Origin: CAWFNW01 sp963817405
GTDB taxonomy: Bacteria > Actinomycetota > Coriobacteriia > Anaerosomatales > Anaerosomataceae
Length of the DNA stretch: 64,000 nt
Direction of reading: 5' to 3'
Assembly (NCBI GenBank): GCA_963817405.1
Contig: CAWFNW010000002.1
Coordinates: forward strand, 434,001-498,000
Shown: piece by piece, positions 5,755-15,067 of the stretch
Layout of the letters: the number at the start of each line of letters is the position of its first letter
Position numbering within the stretch: position 1 is the first letter of the stretch
Translations under genes and position numbers: made by a program
The notes under the pieces: model-generated
The model's input: only the letters and a program-made list of their open reading frames with translations
Told to the model about the DNA's origin: nothing
Database searches by the model: none

Positions 5755-7985
5755 CACGATCGTCGGCCGCCCACCGAGCGGCGGCCGAGGTCATGGCAGC
5801 AGCGGTAGCTCAAGGGCTGAGCGCGCTGGACGAGTTGCAGGCGAAGACGTTGCTTGCCGGCTACGGAATCGCCGTCCCCGAGGGCGGCCTCGCGCGCGAC
5901 GAGGACGAGGCCGCAGCTATCGCCCGTCGGCTCGGCGGTCCGGTGGTCATCAAGGCCATCGGATTGCACATCAGCCACAAGACAGAGCACGGACTGGTCG
6001 CCTTGGACCTCCGCGGGGACGAGGCCGTCCAGGCCGCCGCCCGCTCTCTTCTGGCAGTTTCCGAAGGTCAGGACGCCCTGCTCCTCGTTGAGCGGATGGT
6101 CCGGGGCGCGCGCGAGTTCATGGTCGGCATGAAGCGCGATCCGCTCTTCGGCCCGGTTATCCTCTTCGGCGTCGGAGGCATCTTCACCGAAGCGCACCAT
6201 GACATCGCGCTCGGCGTGACGCCCTTGGACGACCGGGACATCGAGGGCATGCTCACCGGAATTAGGGCAAGCGCCCTGCTCGGCGCCTTCCGCGGCCTGC
6301 CACCGGTGGATCGCTCGCTCCTGGCCGGCGCTATCCGCGCGATCGCGCGCATCGCTGCGGACCACCCCTCCGTGATCGAGATCGACGTAAACCCTCTCAT
6401 CGTGGAAGGCGCGACGCCGGTGGCCGCCGACGCGCTCGTGATCCTCGATCCCGCCGCGGAGGGAGAAGGACGTGCGTCCGCTCCTCACCCGCGTGTGACC
6501 TCGTCCGCCGACCTGACCCCCCTGTTTGCGCCGCACGCCGTCACGGTCATCGGCGCCTCGAATGACCCCAACAAGTGGGGCGGTTCCCTCCTTCGCAACC
6601 TCATCGACGGCGGCTTCGCCGGCCCGATCTACCCGGTGAACGGGCGCGGCGGTACCGTGTGCGGCCTGCCCGCCTTCGCTACCATCGCCGAGCTGCCGAC
6701 TGTCCCGGACCTGGCGCTGATCGCGCTCAGCGCCGACAAGGTGAACGACGTGATCGAGCAGTGCGGGGAGCGAGGCATCCCCGTCGCGCTGGTTGTCGCT
6801 GCGGGCTACTCGGAGGCGGGCGAGACGGGCGCCGCCCTCGAGGCGGAGCTGGTCATGACGGCCCGAGATGCGGGCGTCACCCTCATCGGCCCCAACTGCA
6901 TGGGCCTGCTCGCGACGCACAGCCGCCTGCACGCCGTCGGTTTTCTGGAGTTGCGGCCGCAAGCCGGCGGCTTAAGCATTGTCTCGCAGTCCGGCAACAT
7001 CGGCGTGCAGCTCGTCACGAGGGCCGAGCGGCGCGGCGTCGGCATCGACAAGTACGTGACCGTCGGCAACCAGGCGAGTACGAGCGCGCTCGACGTGCTC
7101 GACGCGCTCGGGGACGATGCGCAGACCGCCGCCGCCCTCGTCTATCTCGAGGGTACCGGCGACGGCCGACGCTTCCTCGACGTCATGCGCCGCATCACGC
7201 CGAAGAAGCCGGTGGTGGTGCTGCGCGGGGGCCTCACGGAGTACGGCCGCCGCGCAGCCGCATCGCACACCGGCGCCATGGCCGGCTCGGCGGACGTCTT
7301 CATGGCTGCGGCCCGCCAGGCCGGCTGCTTGGTCCGCACCGGCCCCGACGAGAGCTTGGACCTTGCGCTGTGCCTCACCGCGCTCCCGCTGCCCGCCGGC
7401 CGCCGTGTGGCGATCATGACGCTCGGCGGAGGCTGGGGCGTGCTGGCGGCGGACGAGCTGGCGCGCAACGATCTCGAGCTTGCCACGTTGGAGCCTCAGG
7501 TTCTCGCGGCGCTGGACGAGCTCCTGCCCGGCTACTGGAGCCGCAGCAACCCCATCGACCTCGTGGCGGCCATAGAGCCGGACCTCGCAGAGCGAGCGCT
7601 GACCGTGCTCGCCGAGAGCGAGATGGTGGACGCCGTCGTCGTGCTGGGCATCCTCCGCAGCCCGTCAACCGGCTGGACGGCAGACGCCGCGCCTGAAGTC
7701 GCAGCGGCCGGCTTCGGTCGCGGCAGCTTCAACCCCGCCGAGGCCGCCTTCCTCGAGCGCGTGTCCGAGCTCATGGAACGCACCGGCAAGCCGATCATCA
7801 ACGTCCCGTTGCGCCCGTTCGAGGCCGCGACCTTCCCGACCGCCGCGAGTCACGATCCGGTCATCCTCTACTCGCCGGTCGCCGCGGTACGCGCCCTCGC
7901 CGCCATGGCGTGGTACAGGGAGTACGTCGCCGCCCATGCGGCCCCGGCGCCTCGCCGGCGCGCGAAGGAGGGCACGCAGTCGTAG
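5748..7985 (+). CDS. ADP-forming acetyl/acyl-CoA synthetase, fused subunits
   Basis: A 745-residue fusion that makes ATP from acyl-CoA, ADP and phosphate, or runs in reverse. Order: an ATP-grasp (beta subunit) domain at about 20-225 (VVIKAIGLHISHKTEHGLV, EIDVNPLIVEG), then a CoA-binding Rossmann domain from about 255 (VTVIGASNDPNKWGG, LIGPNCMGLL), a succinyl-CoA-ligase-like domain (GLSIVSQSGNIGVQL) and the phospho-histidine segment ASHTGAMAGS. The beta-alpha order is the reverse of alpha-beta fusions in many archaea. It is typical of energy conservation in anaerobic amino-acid fermentation. GTG 5748 is the longest start; ATG 5793 is an alternative. It lies upstream of the kdp genes but is not obviously part of that operon. 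Confidence 0.88.
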   Translation: MVTRSSAAHRAAAEVMAAAVAQGLSALDELQAKTLLAGYGIAVPEGGLARDEDEAAAIARRLGGPVVIKAIGLHISHKTEHGLVALDLRGDEAVQAAARSLLAVSEGQDALLLVERMVRGAREFMVGMKRDPLFGPVILFGVGGIFTEAHHDIALGVTPLDDRDIEGMLTGIRASALLGAFRGLPPVDRSLLAGAIRAIARIAADHPSVIEIDVNPLIVEGATPVAADALVILDPAAEGEGRASAPHPRVTSSADLTPLFAPHAVTVIGASNDPNKWGGSLLRNLIDGGFAGPIYPVNGRGGTVCGLPAFATIAELPTVPDLALIALSADKVNDVIEQCGERGIPVALVVAAGYSEAGETGAALEAELVMTARDAGVTLIGPNCMGLLATHSRLHAVGFLELRPQAGGLSIVSQSGNIGVQLVTRAERRGVGIDKYVTVGNQASTSALDVLDALGDDAQTAAALVYLEGTGDGRRFLDVMRRITPKKPVVVLRGGLTEYGRRAAASHTGAMAGSADVFMAAARQAGCLVRTGPDESLDLALCLTALPLPAGRRVAIMTLGGGWGVLAADELARNDLELATLEPQVLAALDELLPGYWSRSNPIDLVAAIEPDLAERALTVLAESEMVDAVVVLGILRSPSTGWTADAAPEVAAAGFGRGSFNPAEAAFLERVSELMERTGKPIINVPLRPFEAATFPTAASHDPVILYSPVAAVRALAAMAWYREYVAAHAAPAPRRRAKEGTQS

Positions 7986-8085
7986 ACGCACGGGACCCTT
8001 CGTGGCTCCGCGCGCTGACCTCGTCGGCGAAGCCGTCCGTCACAGAGCGCGGGTGCTACGATGGTTGCCGAAGGAGGTGCTGCCG

Positions 8086-9642
8086 GTGGCGCGGAATCCG
8101 CTGGTGAGCAGGCAGCGCTGGGTGCGGCACACCGCCGCGCTTGCGGCGGTGACGGCGGTGACGCTTGCCTTCCTGCCGTTCCGTCAGTCCCTCGGCATAG
8201 AGCACTGGGCTTGGCTGTTTCTCCCCGTGGTCGGTGCGACTGCCTGGTTCGCCGGCACAGGACCGGCGGTTGTTGCAGCTGTCGCGGCGTTCGGGGCGAG
8301 CAACTTCTTCTTCACGCCGCCTTACCACGAGTTCACGGTCGCCGATCCACGCGACCTCATCCAGCTCGTCGTCTTTCTGCTTATCGCCACGGCGTTCGGG
8401 CTACTGACCGGACGATTGCGCGAGCGCGAGATGATCGCTGAGCGCAACGAGGCTGAGGCTACCGCGCTCGCTCGACTTGCGAATGACCTCGCCAAAGGGT
8501 CGAGTCCCGAGGAGGTTGCACGCACCGCTTCGATTGCACTTGGCAGACTCGAGGGGGTGGAGGGCGCGGTCGTGTGGATCGCAGAGGCGGAAGGCCCGCG
8601 CGCACTCGGCCCCGACTCGCGCCTCGTGACGGAGCAAGACCGAGCTGTCGCAGTCCGGACGCTCGAGGAGATGAAGACCGCCGGTCTGCCAGCCATCGAG
8701 ACTGGACGCGATCGGCTCGGCTCCGGATGGCTCGCGTCTGGCGCGGCAGACAGCTGTTGCGGTGCGTTCCTCCCGCTCATCGCAAGCACTGGTGGCGAGG
8801 GTGTTCTGCAGGTTCTCGCCGACCCGGGTGGGGTGCGTGCCGAGCACGTTCCGTTCCTCATCTCAGTGGCCAATCTACTCGCTGTCTTCATGGAGAACCG
8901 ACGGGCGATGATGCTCTCCGCGAATTCGGCCGCCGCCCAGGAGGCGGAGCGCCTGAAGTCGGCGATCATCTCGGCTGTCTCCCATGAACTCAAGACGCCG
9001 CTCGTCGCGGTCATGGCGACGGTCACCGACCTCATGCAATCCGAACACCCCGGCGACGCAGCTGAGGTGAGGTCACGCCTTTCGTCGGTCGGCGAGGACC
9101 TTGAGCGGCTCGACGCCGCTATCGGCGATCTGCTTGACCTCTCGCGGCTCCAGTCCGATTCGTGGCTGCCGCACCCGGACCTCTACGAAGCAGGCGAGAT
9201 ATTCGGCGGCGTTGCGGCGGGGCTGCACTCGAGAGATCGGAATCGATTCATCTTCGACGTCGCCGAGGACCCGTCGCCGGAGGTCTTCGCCGACTTCACG
9301 CAGGTCGAGCGCGCACTGCGAGCATTCGTGGACAACGCGCTGCAGTACACGCCACGGGACTCGCCGATCGTGATGGGGGCCCGCCGTCGCGATGGGATGA
9401 CCGAACTCTGGATCGAAGATCGCGGGCCAGGCATACCCGACACGGAGAAGGCGCACATCTTCGAGCGCTTCTACAGGGGAAGCGTCGGTCTCGCCTCGCC
9501 GAGGAGCACGGGGCTCGGCCTGGCGATTGCCGCAGACATCGTGCACGCGAACCATGGCAGCCTGCATGTCGAGGATGCCGAGCCCCACGGCGCGCGCTTC
9601 ACGATCGAACTGCCGGCGGCAGCATTGGAGGAGGCGGAGTGA
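8086..9642 (+). CDS. kdpD: Kdp-type sensor histidine kinase lacking the KdpD N-terminal domains
   Basis: A 518-residue protein corresponding to the C-terminal half of KdpD. It has four membrane helices of a DUF4118 region (about 15-105), a GAF-like region (about 130-270), a HisKA domain with phospho-acceptor H300 in AVSHELKTPL, and a HATPase domain (FVDNALQYTP, DRGPGIP, STGLGLAIA). The usual KdpD sensor and universal-stress domains are absent; they are encoded separately at 15064-16284. GTG 8086 is chosen because GGAGG precedes it by eight bases. The coding frame overlaps the response regulator by GTGA, so the pair is coupled. It probably senses potassium or turgor and phosphorylates KdpE. 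Confidence 0.9.
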   Translation: MARNPLVSRQRWVRHTAALAAVTAVTLAFLPFRQSLGIEHWAWLFLPVVGATAWFAGTGPAVVAAVAAFGASNFFFTPPYHEFTVADPRDLIQLVVFLLIATAFGLLTGRLREREMIAERNEAEATALARLANDLAKGSSPEEVARTASIALGRLEGVEGAVVWIAEAEGPRALGPDSRLVTEQDRAVAVRTLEEMKTAGLPAIETGRDRLGSGWLASGAADSCCGAFLPLIASTGGEGVLQVLADPGGVRAEHVPFLISVANLLAVFMENRRAMMLSANSAAAQEAERLKSAIISAVSHELKTPLVAVMATVTDLMQSEHPGDAAEVRSRLSSVGEDLERLDAAIGDLLDLSRLQSDSWLPHPDLYEAGEIFGGVAAGLHSRDRNRFIFDVAEDPSPEVFADFTQVERALRAFVDNALQYTPRDSPIVMGARRRDGMTELWIEDRGPGIPDTEKAHIFERFYRGSVGLASPRSTGLGLAIAADIVHANHGSLHVEDAEPHGARFTIELPAAALEEAE

Positions 9643-10334
9643 GCCGCGCGACTACTCATCCCGTACTCGTGGTGGACGACGAGCCCCAGGTGGTCCGTGC
9701 GATTCGCGCGATCCTCGAGTCGAGGGGCTTCGAGGTGCTCGCCGCGACGTCAGGTGCCGAGGCGCTCGAGTGTTTGCTCACGCGGACGCCTGACCTCATC
9801 GTTCTCGACCTCACGCTGCCCGACGAAGACGGGCTCGTCGTGCTCGGCCGAATTCGTGAGTTCCTCGAGGTTCCCATCCTCGTGCTGTCGGCGCGCACAG
9901 ATGAGCAGGACAAGGTCGAGGCGCTCAACGGCGGCGCGGACGACTACGTCACGAAGCCGTTCTCGGCGAGCGAGTTCGTGGCGCGCGTCGGCGTGCTCCT
10001 GCGCAGGAGCGATGGCGCCCCGGGCGCGCCAACGGTAGTCGAGGTGGGCGATCTGAGGGTGGACTTTGCCCATCGCCGGGTCGAGCGGTCGGGCAAGGCG
10101 GTGGCTCTCACGCCCATCGAATATGAGATCCTGGTCGCCCTCGCCCAGAATCCGGATCGGGTGCTGACGTGGGGACAGCTGATTCAGCGCGCGTGGGGCG
10201 GCGAATCCGAGGCCGACGTCGCGAGCCTCCGCGTGCACGTGAGCAACCTGCGACGCAAGATCGAGCCGCATCCGGGTGTGCCGCGCTACATCCTCACCGA
10301 GCCGCGGGTCGGGTTCAGGTTCTCGACGCGCTAA
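9639..10334 (+). CDS. kdpE: KdpE response regulator
   Basis: A 231-residue OmpR/PhoB-type regulator. The receiver domain has VVDDEP, phospho-acceptor D57 in LIVLDLTLPDEDG, and the conserved lysine in DDYVTKPFSASE. The C-terminal winged helix (about 130-230) contains LTPIEYEILVALAQNPDRV and HVSNLRRKIEP, ending in the GFRF segment typical of KdpE. The GTG start overlaps the kinase stop (GTGA), implying translational coupling. It is expected to activate the downstream kdpFABC operon. No KdpE site could be recognised in the 117 bases upstream of the small peptide gene. Confidence 0.93.
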   Translation: MSRATTHPVLVVDDEPQVVRAIRAILESRGFEVLAATSGAEALECLLTRTPDLIVLDLTLPDEDGLVVLGRIREFLEVPILVLSARTDEQDKVEALNGGADDYVTKPFSASEFVARVGVLLRRSDGAPGAPTVVEVGDLRVDFAHRRVERSGKAVALTPIEYEILVALAQNPDRVLTWGQLIQRAWGGESEADVASLRVHVSNLRRKIEPHPGVPRYILTEPRVGFRFSTR

Positions 10335-10451
10335 GCGCACCCCCGACGACGAATCTTTGCAGCAGCCTTACAGGCGGCTACGCCTTCTTCACTCCTTCGC
10401 AATAGCCTGCCTCGCATACTCTGTGAGGTTTGCCTGGCGGAGGAGGGACCC

Positions 10452-10547
10452 GTGGCTGATCTGTTCATAGATATCCTCTGCGTGGCGGGCGTGCTGACGG
10501 CCGCGCGAGCGGTTGTCGCCTATGTGAAAGCAGTGGAGCGACTCTGA
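10452..10547 (+). CDS. 31-residue hydrophobic peptide upstream of kdpF
   Basis: GTG 10452 is preceded by GGAGGAGGG and opens a 31-codon frame encoding VADLFIDILCVAGVLTAARA followed by VVAYVKAVERL. It ends in TGA that overlaps the kdpF ATG (TGATG), the usual coupling signal. One hydrophobic helix of about 20 residues with a short positively charged tail is visible. It is not KdpF, which follows. I know no named family. By position it is a candidate extra small subunit or regulator of the Kdp pump. It is too short for routine gene calling. Confidence 0.55.
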   Translation: MADLFIDILCVAGVLTAARAVVAYVKAVERL

Positions 10548-10633
10548 TGCTCGAGTACGTGATCGTCGGCATGGTAGCCTTCGGCTTGCTCGCGTATCTC
10601 CTCTATGCGCTCGTCAGGCCGGAACGGTTCTAG
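10547..10633 (+). CDS. kdpF: KdpF small subunit of the potassium pump
   Basis: A 28-residue single-helix membrane peptide, MLEYVIVGMVAFGLLAYLLY followed by ALVRPERF. The LxYLxYALxxPERF ending is the hallmark of KdpF, which stabilises the KdpFABC complex. The ATG overlaps the stop of the preceding small peptide, and kdpA begins ten bases after its stop. The assignment rests on position plus the C-terminal motif. Confidence 0.92.
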   Translation: MLEYVIVGMVAFGLLAYLLYALVRPERF

Positions 10634-10642
10634 GCGTTCGCC

Positions 10643-12358
10643 ATGGGCTGGACATCGTTCATAGCCTTCGGCGCAATCGTTGTGCTGCTCGCCAAACCAG
10701 TTGGCTGGTGGCTCCTGGCGGTGTATGACCGCCGACCGCTGCGTGTGGCGGATCGCGTACTCGGCCCCGTGGAACGCGGTATCTACCGGGTGACCGGGGT
10801 CGATCCAGAGGTCGAGTCCCGGTGGGGCGGATACGCGATCGCGCTCATCGCCTTCAACGTCGTCGGGATCATCGCGCTCTTCATCCAGCTTCGCATTCAG
10901 AACATCCTTCCCACCGGCTCGGCGTTCCAGCCGATGACCCCAAGTATTGCCCTCAACACAGCTGTGTCGTTTGTGACGAACACCAACTGGCAGGCGTACG
11001 CGGGAGAAGCTGCCAGCCCGCTCTCCCAGATGGCGGGGCTTGCGCTCCAGCAGTTCCTGTCGGCTTCAACGGGCATGTGTGTTGCCGCGGCGCTCGTGCG
11101 AGGATTCACGCGGGGCAGCTCGCGGGTCGTCGGCAACTTCTGGGTCGATCTCACTCGTTCCTGGCTCTACGTGCTGCTTCCGGTGAGCATCGTTCTCTCG
11201 CTTGGATACGTGGCACTCGGCGTGCCGCAGACGCTCGGTGGTACGGTGACCGCGACCACGCTTGAGGGTGCCATCCAGACGATCCCGCTCGGTCCGGTGG
11301 CCTCGATGGAAGCGATTAAGGAACTGGGCACGAACGGCGGCGGGTACTTCAACGCCAACTCGGCACACCCCTTCGAAGGCCCGACACCGCTCGCGGCATA
11401 CATCCAGATGATCGTGATCTTCTCGATCCCGGCCGGCTTCACGTGGATGTTCGGCAAGGCATGCGGCGACACGCGGCAGGGCTGGGCGCTCTTCGTCACG
11501 ATGCTGCTGATCTTCAGCATCGGTGCCGGGCTCGTCTACACGGCCGAACAACACGCGCCTCCGCCGCTCTCGGGCGCAGGAGCGGAGGGTGCGGCGACCG
11601 AGCTCCAAGCCGGCGGCAACATGGAGGGCAAGGAAACCCGTTTCGGCATCGCCGAGTCCTCGCTGTACGGCGCCGTTACGACGTCTGCCTCCAACGGTGC
11701 TGTGATTGCGATGCACGACAGCTTCACCCCGCTCGGAGGCGGGATACTCCTGCTCAACATCGTGCTCGGCGAGGTCGTCTTCGGCGGCGTTGGCGTTGGG
11801 CTCGCGGGGATGCTCGTCTTCGCCATCCTGGCGGTGTTCATCGCCGGGCTCATGGTGGGTCGCACCCCCGAGTACGTTGGCAAGAAGATCGAATCCCGGG
11901 AGATTCGCATGGCGATGCTTGCCGTGCTCGCGGTTGCGGGGTCGATCATCGCGCTCACAGCGATTGCGTCGGTAGTCCCGGCGGGGCTTGCCGGGCCGCT
12001 CAACGCGGGGCCACACGGCTTCACTGAGATCCTCTATGCGTTTTCTTCCGGCGCAGGCAACAACGGCAGCGCGTTCGCCGGTTTGGCGGCGGGGAGTCCC
12101 TTCTACAGCATCGCTGTGGCGATTGCGATGTTCGTTGGTCGCTATCTGTTCATCATTCCAGTGCTCGCGATCGCCGGCTCCCTCGCCGCGAAGAAGCGCG
12201 TTCCGCCCTCGGCAGGAACGCTGCCCACAAACGGTGGCCTCTTCGTCGGCCTTCTGGCGGGGGTGGTGCTCATCGTCGGGGCGCTCACGTTCTTCCCCGC
12301 GCTCGCGCTCGGTCCGCTCGTCGAGCACTTTTCGATGCTCGCTGGGAAGCTCTTCTGA
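10643..12358 (+). CDS. kdpA: Potassium-transporting ATPase subunit A
   Basis: A 571-residue polytopic membrane protein, the potassium-selective channel-like subunit of the high-affinity Kdp pump. Conserved stretches include SFVTNTNWQAYAGE, ELGTNGGGYFNANSAHPFE, EIYAFSSGAGNNGSAF-like residues (EILYAFSSGAGNNGSAFAGL) and GRYLFIIPVLAIAG. These cover the selectivity-filter repeats of the superfamily of K+ transporters. It has the normal family length. ATG 10643 follows kdpF by ten bases. The downstream kdpB begins after ten bases with a TTG start, so expression is operonic. Confidence 0.96.
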   Translation: MGWTSFIAFGAIVVLLAKPVGWWLLAVYDRRPLRVADRVLGPVERGIYRVTGVDPEVESRWGGYAIALIAFNVVGIIALFIQLRIQNILPTGSAFQPMTPSIALNTAVSFVTNTNWQAYAGEAASPLSQMAGLALQQFLSASTGMCVAAALVRGFTRGSSRVVGNFWVDLTRSWLYVLLPVSIVLSLGYVALGVPQTLGGTVTATTLEGAIQTIPLGPVASMEAIKELGTNGGGYFNANSAHPFEGPTPLAAYIQMIVIFSIPAGFTWMFGKACGDTRQGWALFVTMLLIFSIGAGLVYTAEQHAPPPLSGAGAEGAATELQAGGNMEGKETRFGIAESSLYGAVTTSASNGAVIAMHDSFTPLGGGILLLNIVLGEVVFGGVGVGLAGMLVFAILAVFIAGLMVGRTPEYVGKKIESREIRMAMLAVLAVAGSIIALTAIASVVPAGLAGPLNAGPHGFTEILYAFSSGAGNNGSAFAGLAAGSPFYSIAVAIAMFVGRYLFIIPVLAIAGSLAAKKRVPPSAGTLPTNGGLFVGLLAGVVLIVGALTFFPALALGPLVEHFSMLAGKLF

Positions 12359-12368
12359 GGGGGCCACG

Positions 12369-14474
12369 TTGAACCAACAGCATTTGACGGACGACGTGCA
12401 GCGTTCCCCGCTCGGGACTGGCATCGGGCATGATGCGCACGCACATGTTCGACCGTCGGCGGCAGCGGACTACCGTTCACTCGTCGGCGTGGCCGTGCGC
12501 GATGCGTTCATCAAGCTCGCGCCTCGGGCTATGGTCCGCAATCCGGTAATGTTCGTCGTCGAAGTCGGCTCGATAATCGCCACATGGTACTGGGCAGCGG
12601 ATGTCGTCGGCCGATCAGGTGACGCGGTGTTCACCGGTTCGGTGGCCGTATGGCTGTGGTTCACGGTGCTCTTCGCCAACTTCGCGGAAGCGATGGCCGA
12701 GGGGCGGGGCAAGGCGCAAGCGGCCTCTCTGCGCTCCATGAAGACCGACACGACCGCGAACCTGCTCGACGGCGAGAAGACGCGGCAGGTCGCAGCGAGC
12801 GAGCTCCGCAAGGGAGACATCGTAGTCGTGCAGCCGGGCGAGCTTGTTCCCGGTGACGGCGAGGTCATCGACGGCATCGCCTCTGTGGACGAATCGGCCA
12901 TTACCGGCGAGTCCGCACCGGTCATCCGCGAGAGCGGCGGGGACCGCTCGTCGGTCACCGGTGGCACCAAGGTCCTCTCTGACCGCATCGTCGTGCGCAT
13001 CGCCTCGGACCCAGGCGCGTCATTCCTCGACAGGATGATCGCGCTCGTGGAAGGCGCAGCGCGTCAAAAGACGCCGAACGAGGTCGCGCTCACCGTTCTG
13101 CTCGCCGGTCTCACGATCATCTTCCTCATCGTCGTGATGGCGCTCTTGCCCTTTGCGGCGTACGCCGGAGCGCATGTTCCGGTCGTTGTTCTGATCGCCC
13201 TCCTCGTATGCCTCATCCCCACAACCATCGGTGGGCTGCTGTCCGCAATCGGGATTGCGGGCATGGATCGGCTCGTGCGGCACAACGTGCTCGCAATGTC
13301 CGGTCGGGCGGTGGAAGCCGCCGGGGACGTGGACACGCTCCTGCTCGACAAGACCGGCACCATCACGTTCGGGAACCGGCAGGCGGCGGCGTTCCTGCCA
13401 GTCGCGGGCGTGGATGACCGCGAGCTTGCAGACGTGGCACAACTCGCCTCACTCCCTGACGAGACGCCGGAAGGCCGGTCTGTCGTGGTGCTTGCCAAGC
13501 AGTACGGCTTCCGGGAGCGCGACTTGGAGGCTGAGAGCGCGACGTTCGTGCCGTTCTCGGCGGCAACGCGCATCAGCGGCGTCGACATCGCGGGGCGTCA
13601 GCTCCGCAAGGGTGCAGCGGACGCGATCATCAACCGTGTGACGGCCGCCAAAGGCACTGTCCCGCCCGACCTCGCCGAGATCGTGGAGAGCGTCTCCAGA
13701 GAAGGGAGCACGCCGCTCGTCGTGACCGACGGACTTCGGATCCTCGGCGTCATCCAGCTCAAGGACATCGTCAAGGGCGGCATTCGTGACCGCTTCGAGC
13801 AGATGCGCGCGATGGGGATCCGCACGGTCATGATCACCGGCGACAATCCGGTGACCGCCGCAGTCATCGCGCGTGAGGCGGGAGTCGACGACTTCCTGGC
13901 GCAGGCCACGCCCGAAACCAAACTCGAGCTCATCCGCACCGAGCAGGACAAGGGCCGACTCGTCGCGATGATTGGCGACGGCACGAACGACGCTCCTGCC
14001 CTCGCGCAAGCCGACGTCGGCGTTGCGATGAACAGCGGTACCTCGGCGGCGAAAGAAGCCGGCAACATGGTGGACCTCGACAGCAACCCCACGAAGCTCA
14101 TCGAGGTCGTGGAAGTCGGCAAGCAGCTGCTGATGACGCGAGGCGCTCTCACCACATTCTCCATCGCGAACGACGTCGCCAAGTACTTCGCCATCATTCC
14201 CGCGCTGTTCACGACTGCGTATCCGGAACTCAGGGCCTTGAACATCATGGGACTCCACTCTCCCGAGAGCGCGATCCTGAGCGCGGTCATCTTCAACGCT
14301 CTCATCATCATCGCGCTCGTTCCCCTTGCGCTCAGGGGTGTGTCCTACCGCGCAGTCGGTGCGGCCCGGCTCCTGCGAGACAACCTGGTCATCTACGGCC
14401 TTGGCGGAGTGATCGTTCCGTTCGCCGGCCTCAAGGTCATCGATCTCGTTCTCACGGCATTGGGGGTCGTATGA
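12369..14474 (+). CDS. kdpB: Potassium-transporting P-type ATPase subunit B
   Basis: A 701-residue catalytic P-type ATPase of the Kdp pump. The phosphorylation site is D327 in DKTGTITFG. SAITGESAPV is the actuator TGES motif, and MITGDNPVTAA and GDGTNDAPALAQADVG form the nucleotide-binding and hinge regions. Several membrane helices are visible (IFLIVVMALLPFAAYAG, VVVLIALLVCLIPTTIGG). TTG 12369 is chosen because GAGGGGG precedes it by about six bases and the N-terminus then matches the family. The longer upstream frame overlaps kdpA and is not coding. The stop overlaps kdpC by ATGA. Confidence 0.96.
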   Translation: MNQQHLTDDVQRSPLGTGIGHDAHAHVRPSAAADYRSLVGVAVRDAFIKLAPRAMVRNPVMFVVEVGSIIATWYWAADVVGRSGDAVFTGSVAVWLWFTVLFANFAEAMAEGRGKAQAASLRSMKTDTTANLLDGEKTRQVAASELRKGDIVVVQPGELVPGDGEVIDGIASVDESAITGESAPVIRESGGDRSSVTGGTKVLSDRIVVRIASDPGASFLDRMIALVEGAARQKTPNEVALTVLLAGLTIIFLIVVMALLPFAAYAGAHVPVVVLIALLVCLIPTTIGGLLSAIGIAGMDRLVRHNVLAMSGRAVEAAGDVDTLLLDKTGTITFGNRQAAAFLPVAGVDDRELADVAQLASLPDETPEGRSVVVLAKQYGFRERDLEAESATFVPFSAATRISGVDIAGRQLRKGAADAIINRVTAAKGTVPPDLAEIVESVSREGSTPLVVTDGLRILGVIQLKDIVKGGIRDRFEQMRAMGIRTVMITGDNPVTAAVIAREAGVDDFLAQATPETKLELIRTEQDKGRLVAMIGDGTNDAPALAQADVGVAMNSGTSAAKEAGNMVDLDSNPTKLIEVVEVGKQLLMTRGALTTFSIANDVAKYFAIIPALFTTAYPELRALNIMGLHSPESAILSAVIFNALIIIALVPLALRGVSYRAVGAARLLRDNLVIYGLGGVIVPFAGLKVIDLVLTALGVV

Positions 14475-15067
14475 GCGCAGCGACATCCACGCGGGTCTTC
14501 AGCGTTGCGCTAAGGACCTGGCTTGTGAGCCTGCTCATCCTCGGCGTCATGTACCCGCTTGGCATGACGCTGATAGCGCGCGTCGCATTTCCGGACCGCG
14601 CCGGCGGCAGCATCATCACATCACCCGACGGCACCATCCTAGGTTCCGCACTCATCGGCCAGGAGTTCTCCTCGGACCGCTACTTCCACGGGCGCCCCTC
14701 CGCGGCCGGTGATGGGTATGACGCGATGGCCTCGGGCGGCTCCAACCTCGGGCCAACGAGCGCAGAGCTCGCGAGCACGCTCCGCGCGCGCGCCGAGGAG
14801 ACGCTGGCGCGCGAACCTGGTCTGGAGGCAGGCAGCATCCCGGCAGACATGATCGCCGCATCAGCGAGCGGGCTCGACCCCGACATCTCGCCGGCGAACG
14901 CGCTCGCGCAGGTCCCGCGCGTCGCTCGTGTCCGCGGGATAGCGGAGGACGCAGTACGTGGACTCGTGCTCTCGATGGTTCAAGGGCGCGACCTCGGGTT
15001 CGTCGGCGAACCCCGCGTGAACGTTCTGGAGCTCAATCTGGCGCTCGACGGAATCGAGACGCCGTGA
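14471..15067 (+). CDS. kdpC: Potassium-transporting ATPase subunit C
   Basis: A 198-residue accessory subunit with one N-terminal membrane helix (LRTWLVSLLILGVMYPLGMT). Periplasmic or extracytoplasmic domain motifs are GSALIGQEFSSDRYFHGRPSA, SGGSNLGPTS, IPADMIAASASGLDPDISP and LNLAL near the end. It assembles with KdpA and KdpB and modulates ATP affinity. It begins at an ATGA overlap with kdpB and ends at an overlap with the separate KdpD N-terminal gene (GTGA), so all belong to one transcript. Confidence 0.95.
   Translation: MSAATSTRVFSVALRTWLVSLLILGVMYPLGMTLIARVAFPDRAGGSIITSPDGTILGSALIGQEFSSDRYFHGRPSAAGDGYDAMASGGSNLGPTSAELASTLRARAEETLAREPGLEAGSIPADMIAASASGLDPDISPANALAQVPRVARVRGIAEDAVRGLVLSMVQGRDLGFVGEPRVNVLELNLALDGIETP

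Noticed and set aside
5718..6962. A 414-codon reverse frame antisense to the acyl-CoA synthetase
   Set aside because: Charged low-complexity translation with no recognisable motif. The sense gene has full-length domain matches.
10335..10451. A cyclic di-AMP riboswitch before the kdp operon
   Set aside because: The gap of 117 bases is too short and contains no ydaO-type conserved segments.
11066..12424. A 452-codon reverse frame across kdpA and the kdpB start
   Set aside because: It is antisense to strongly conserved KdpA sequence and its translation is arginine/glutamate-rich noise.
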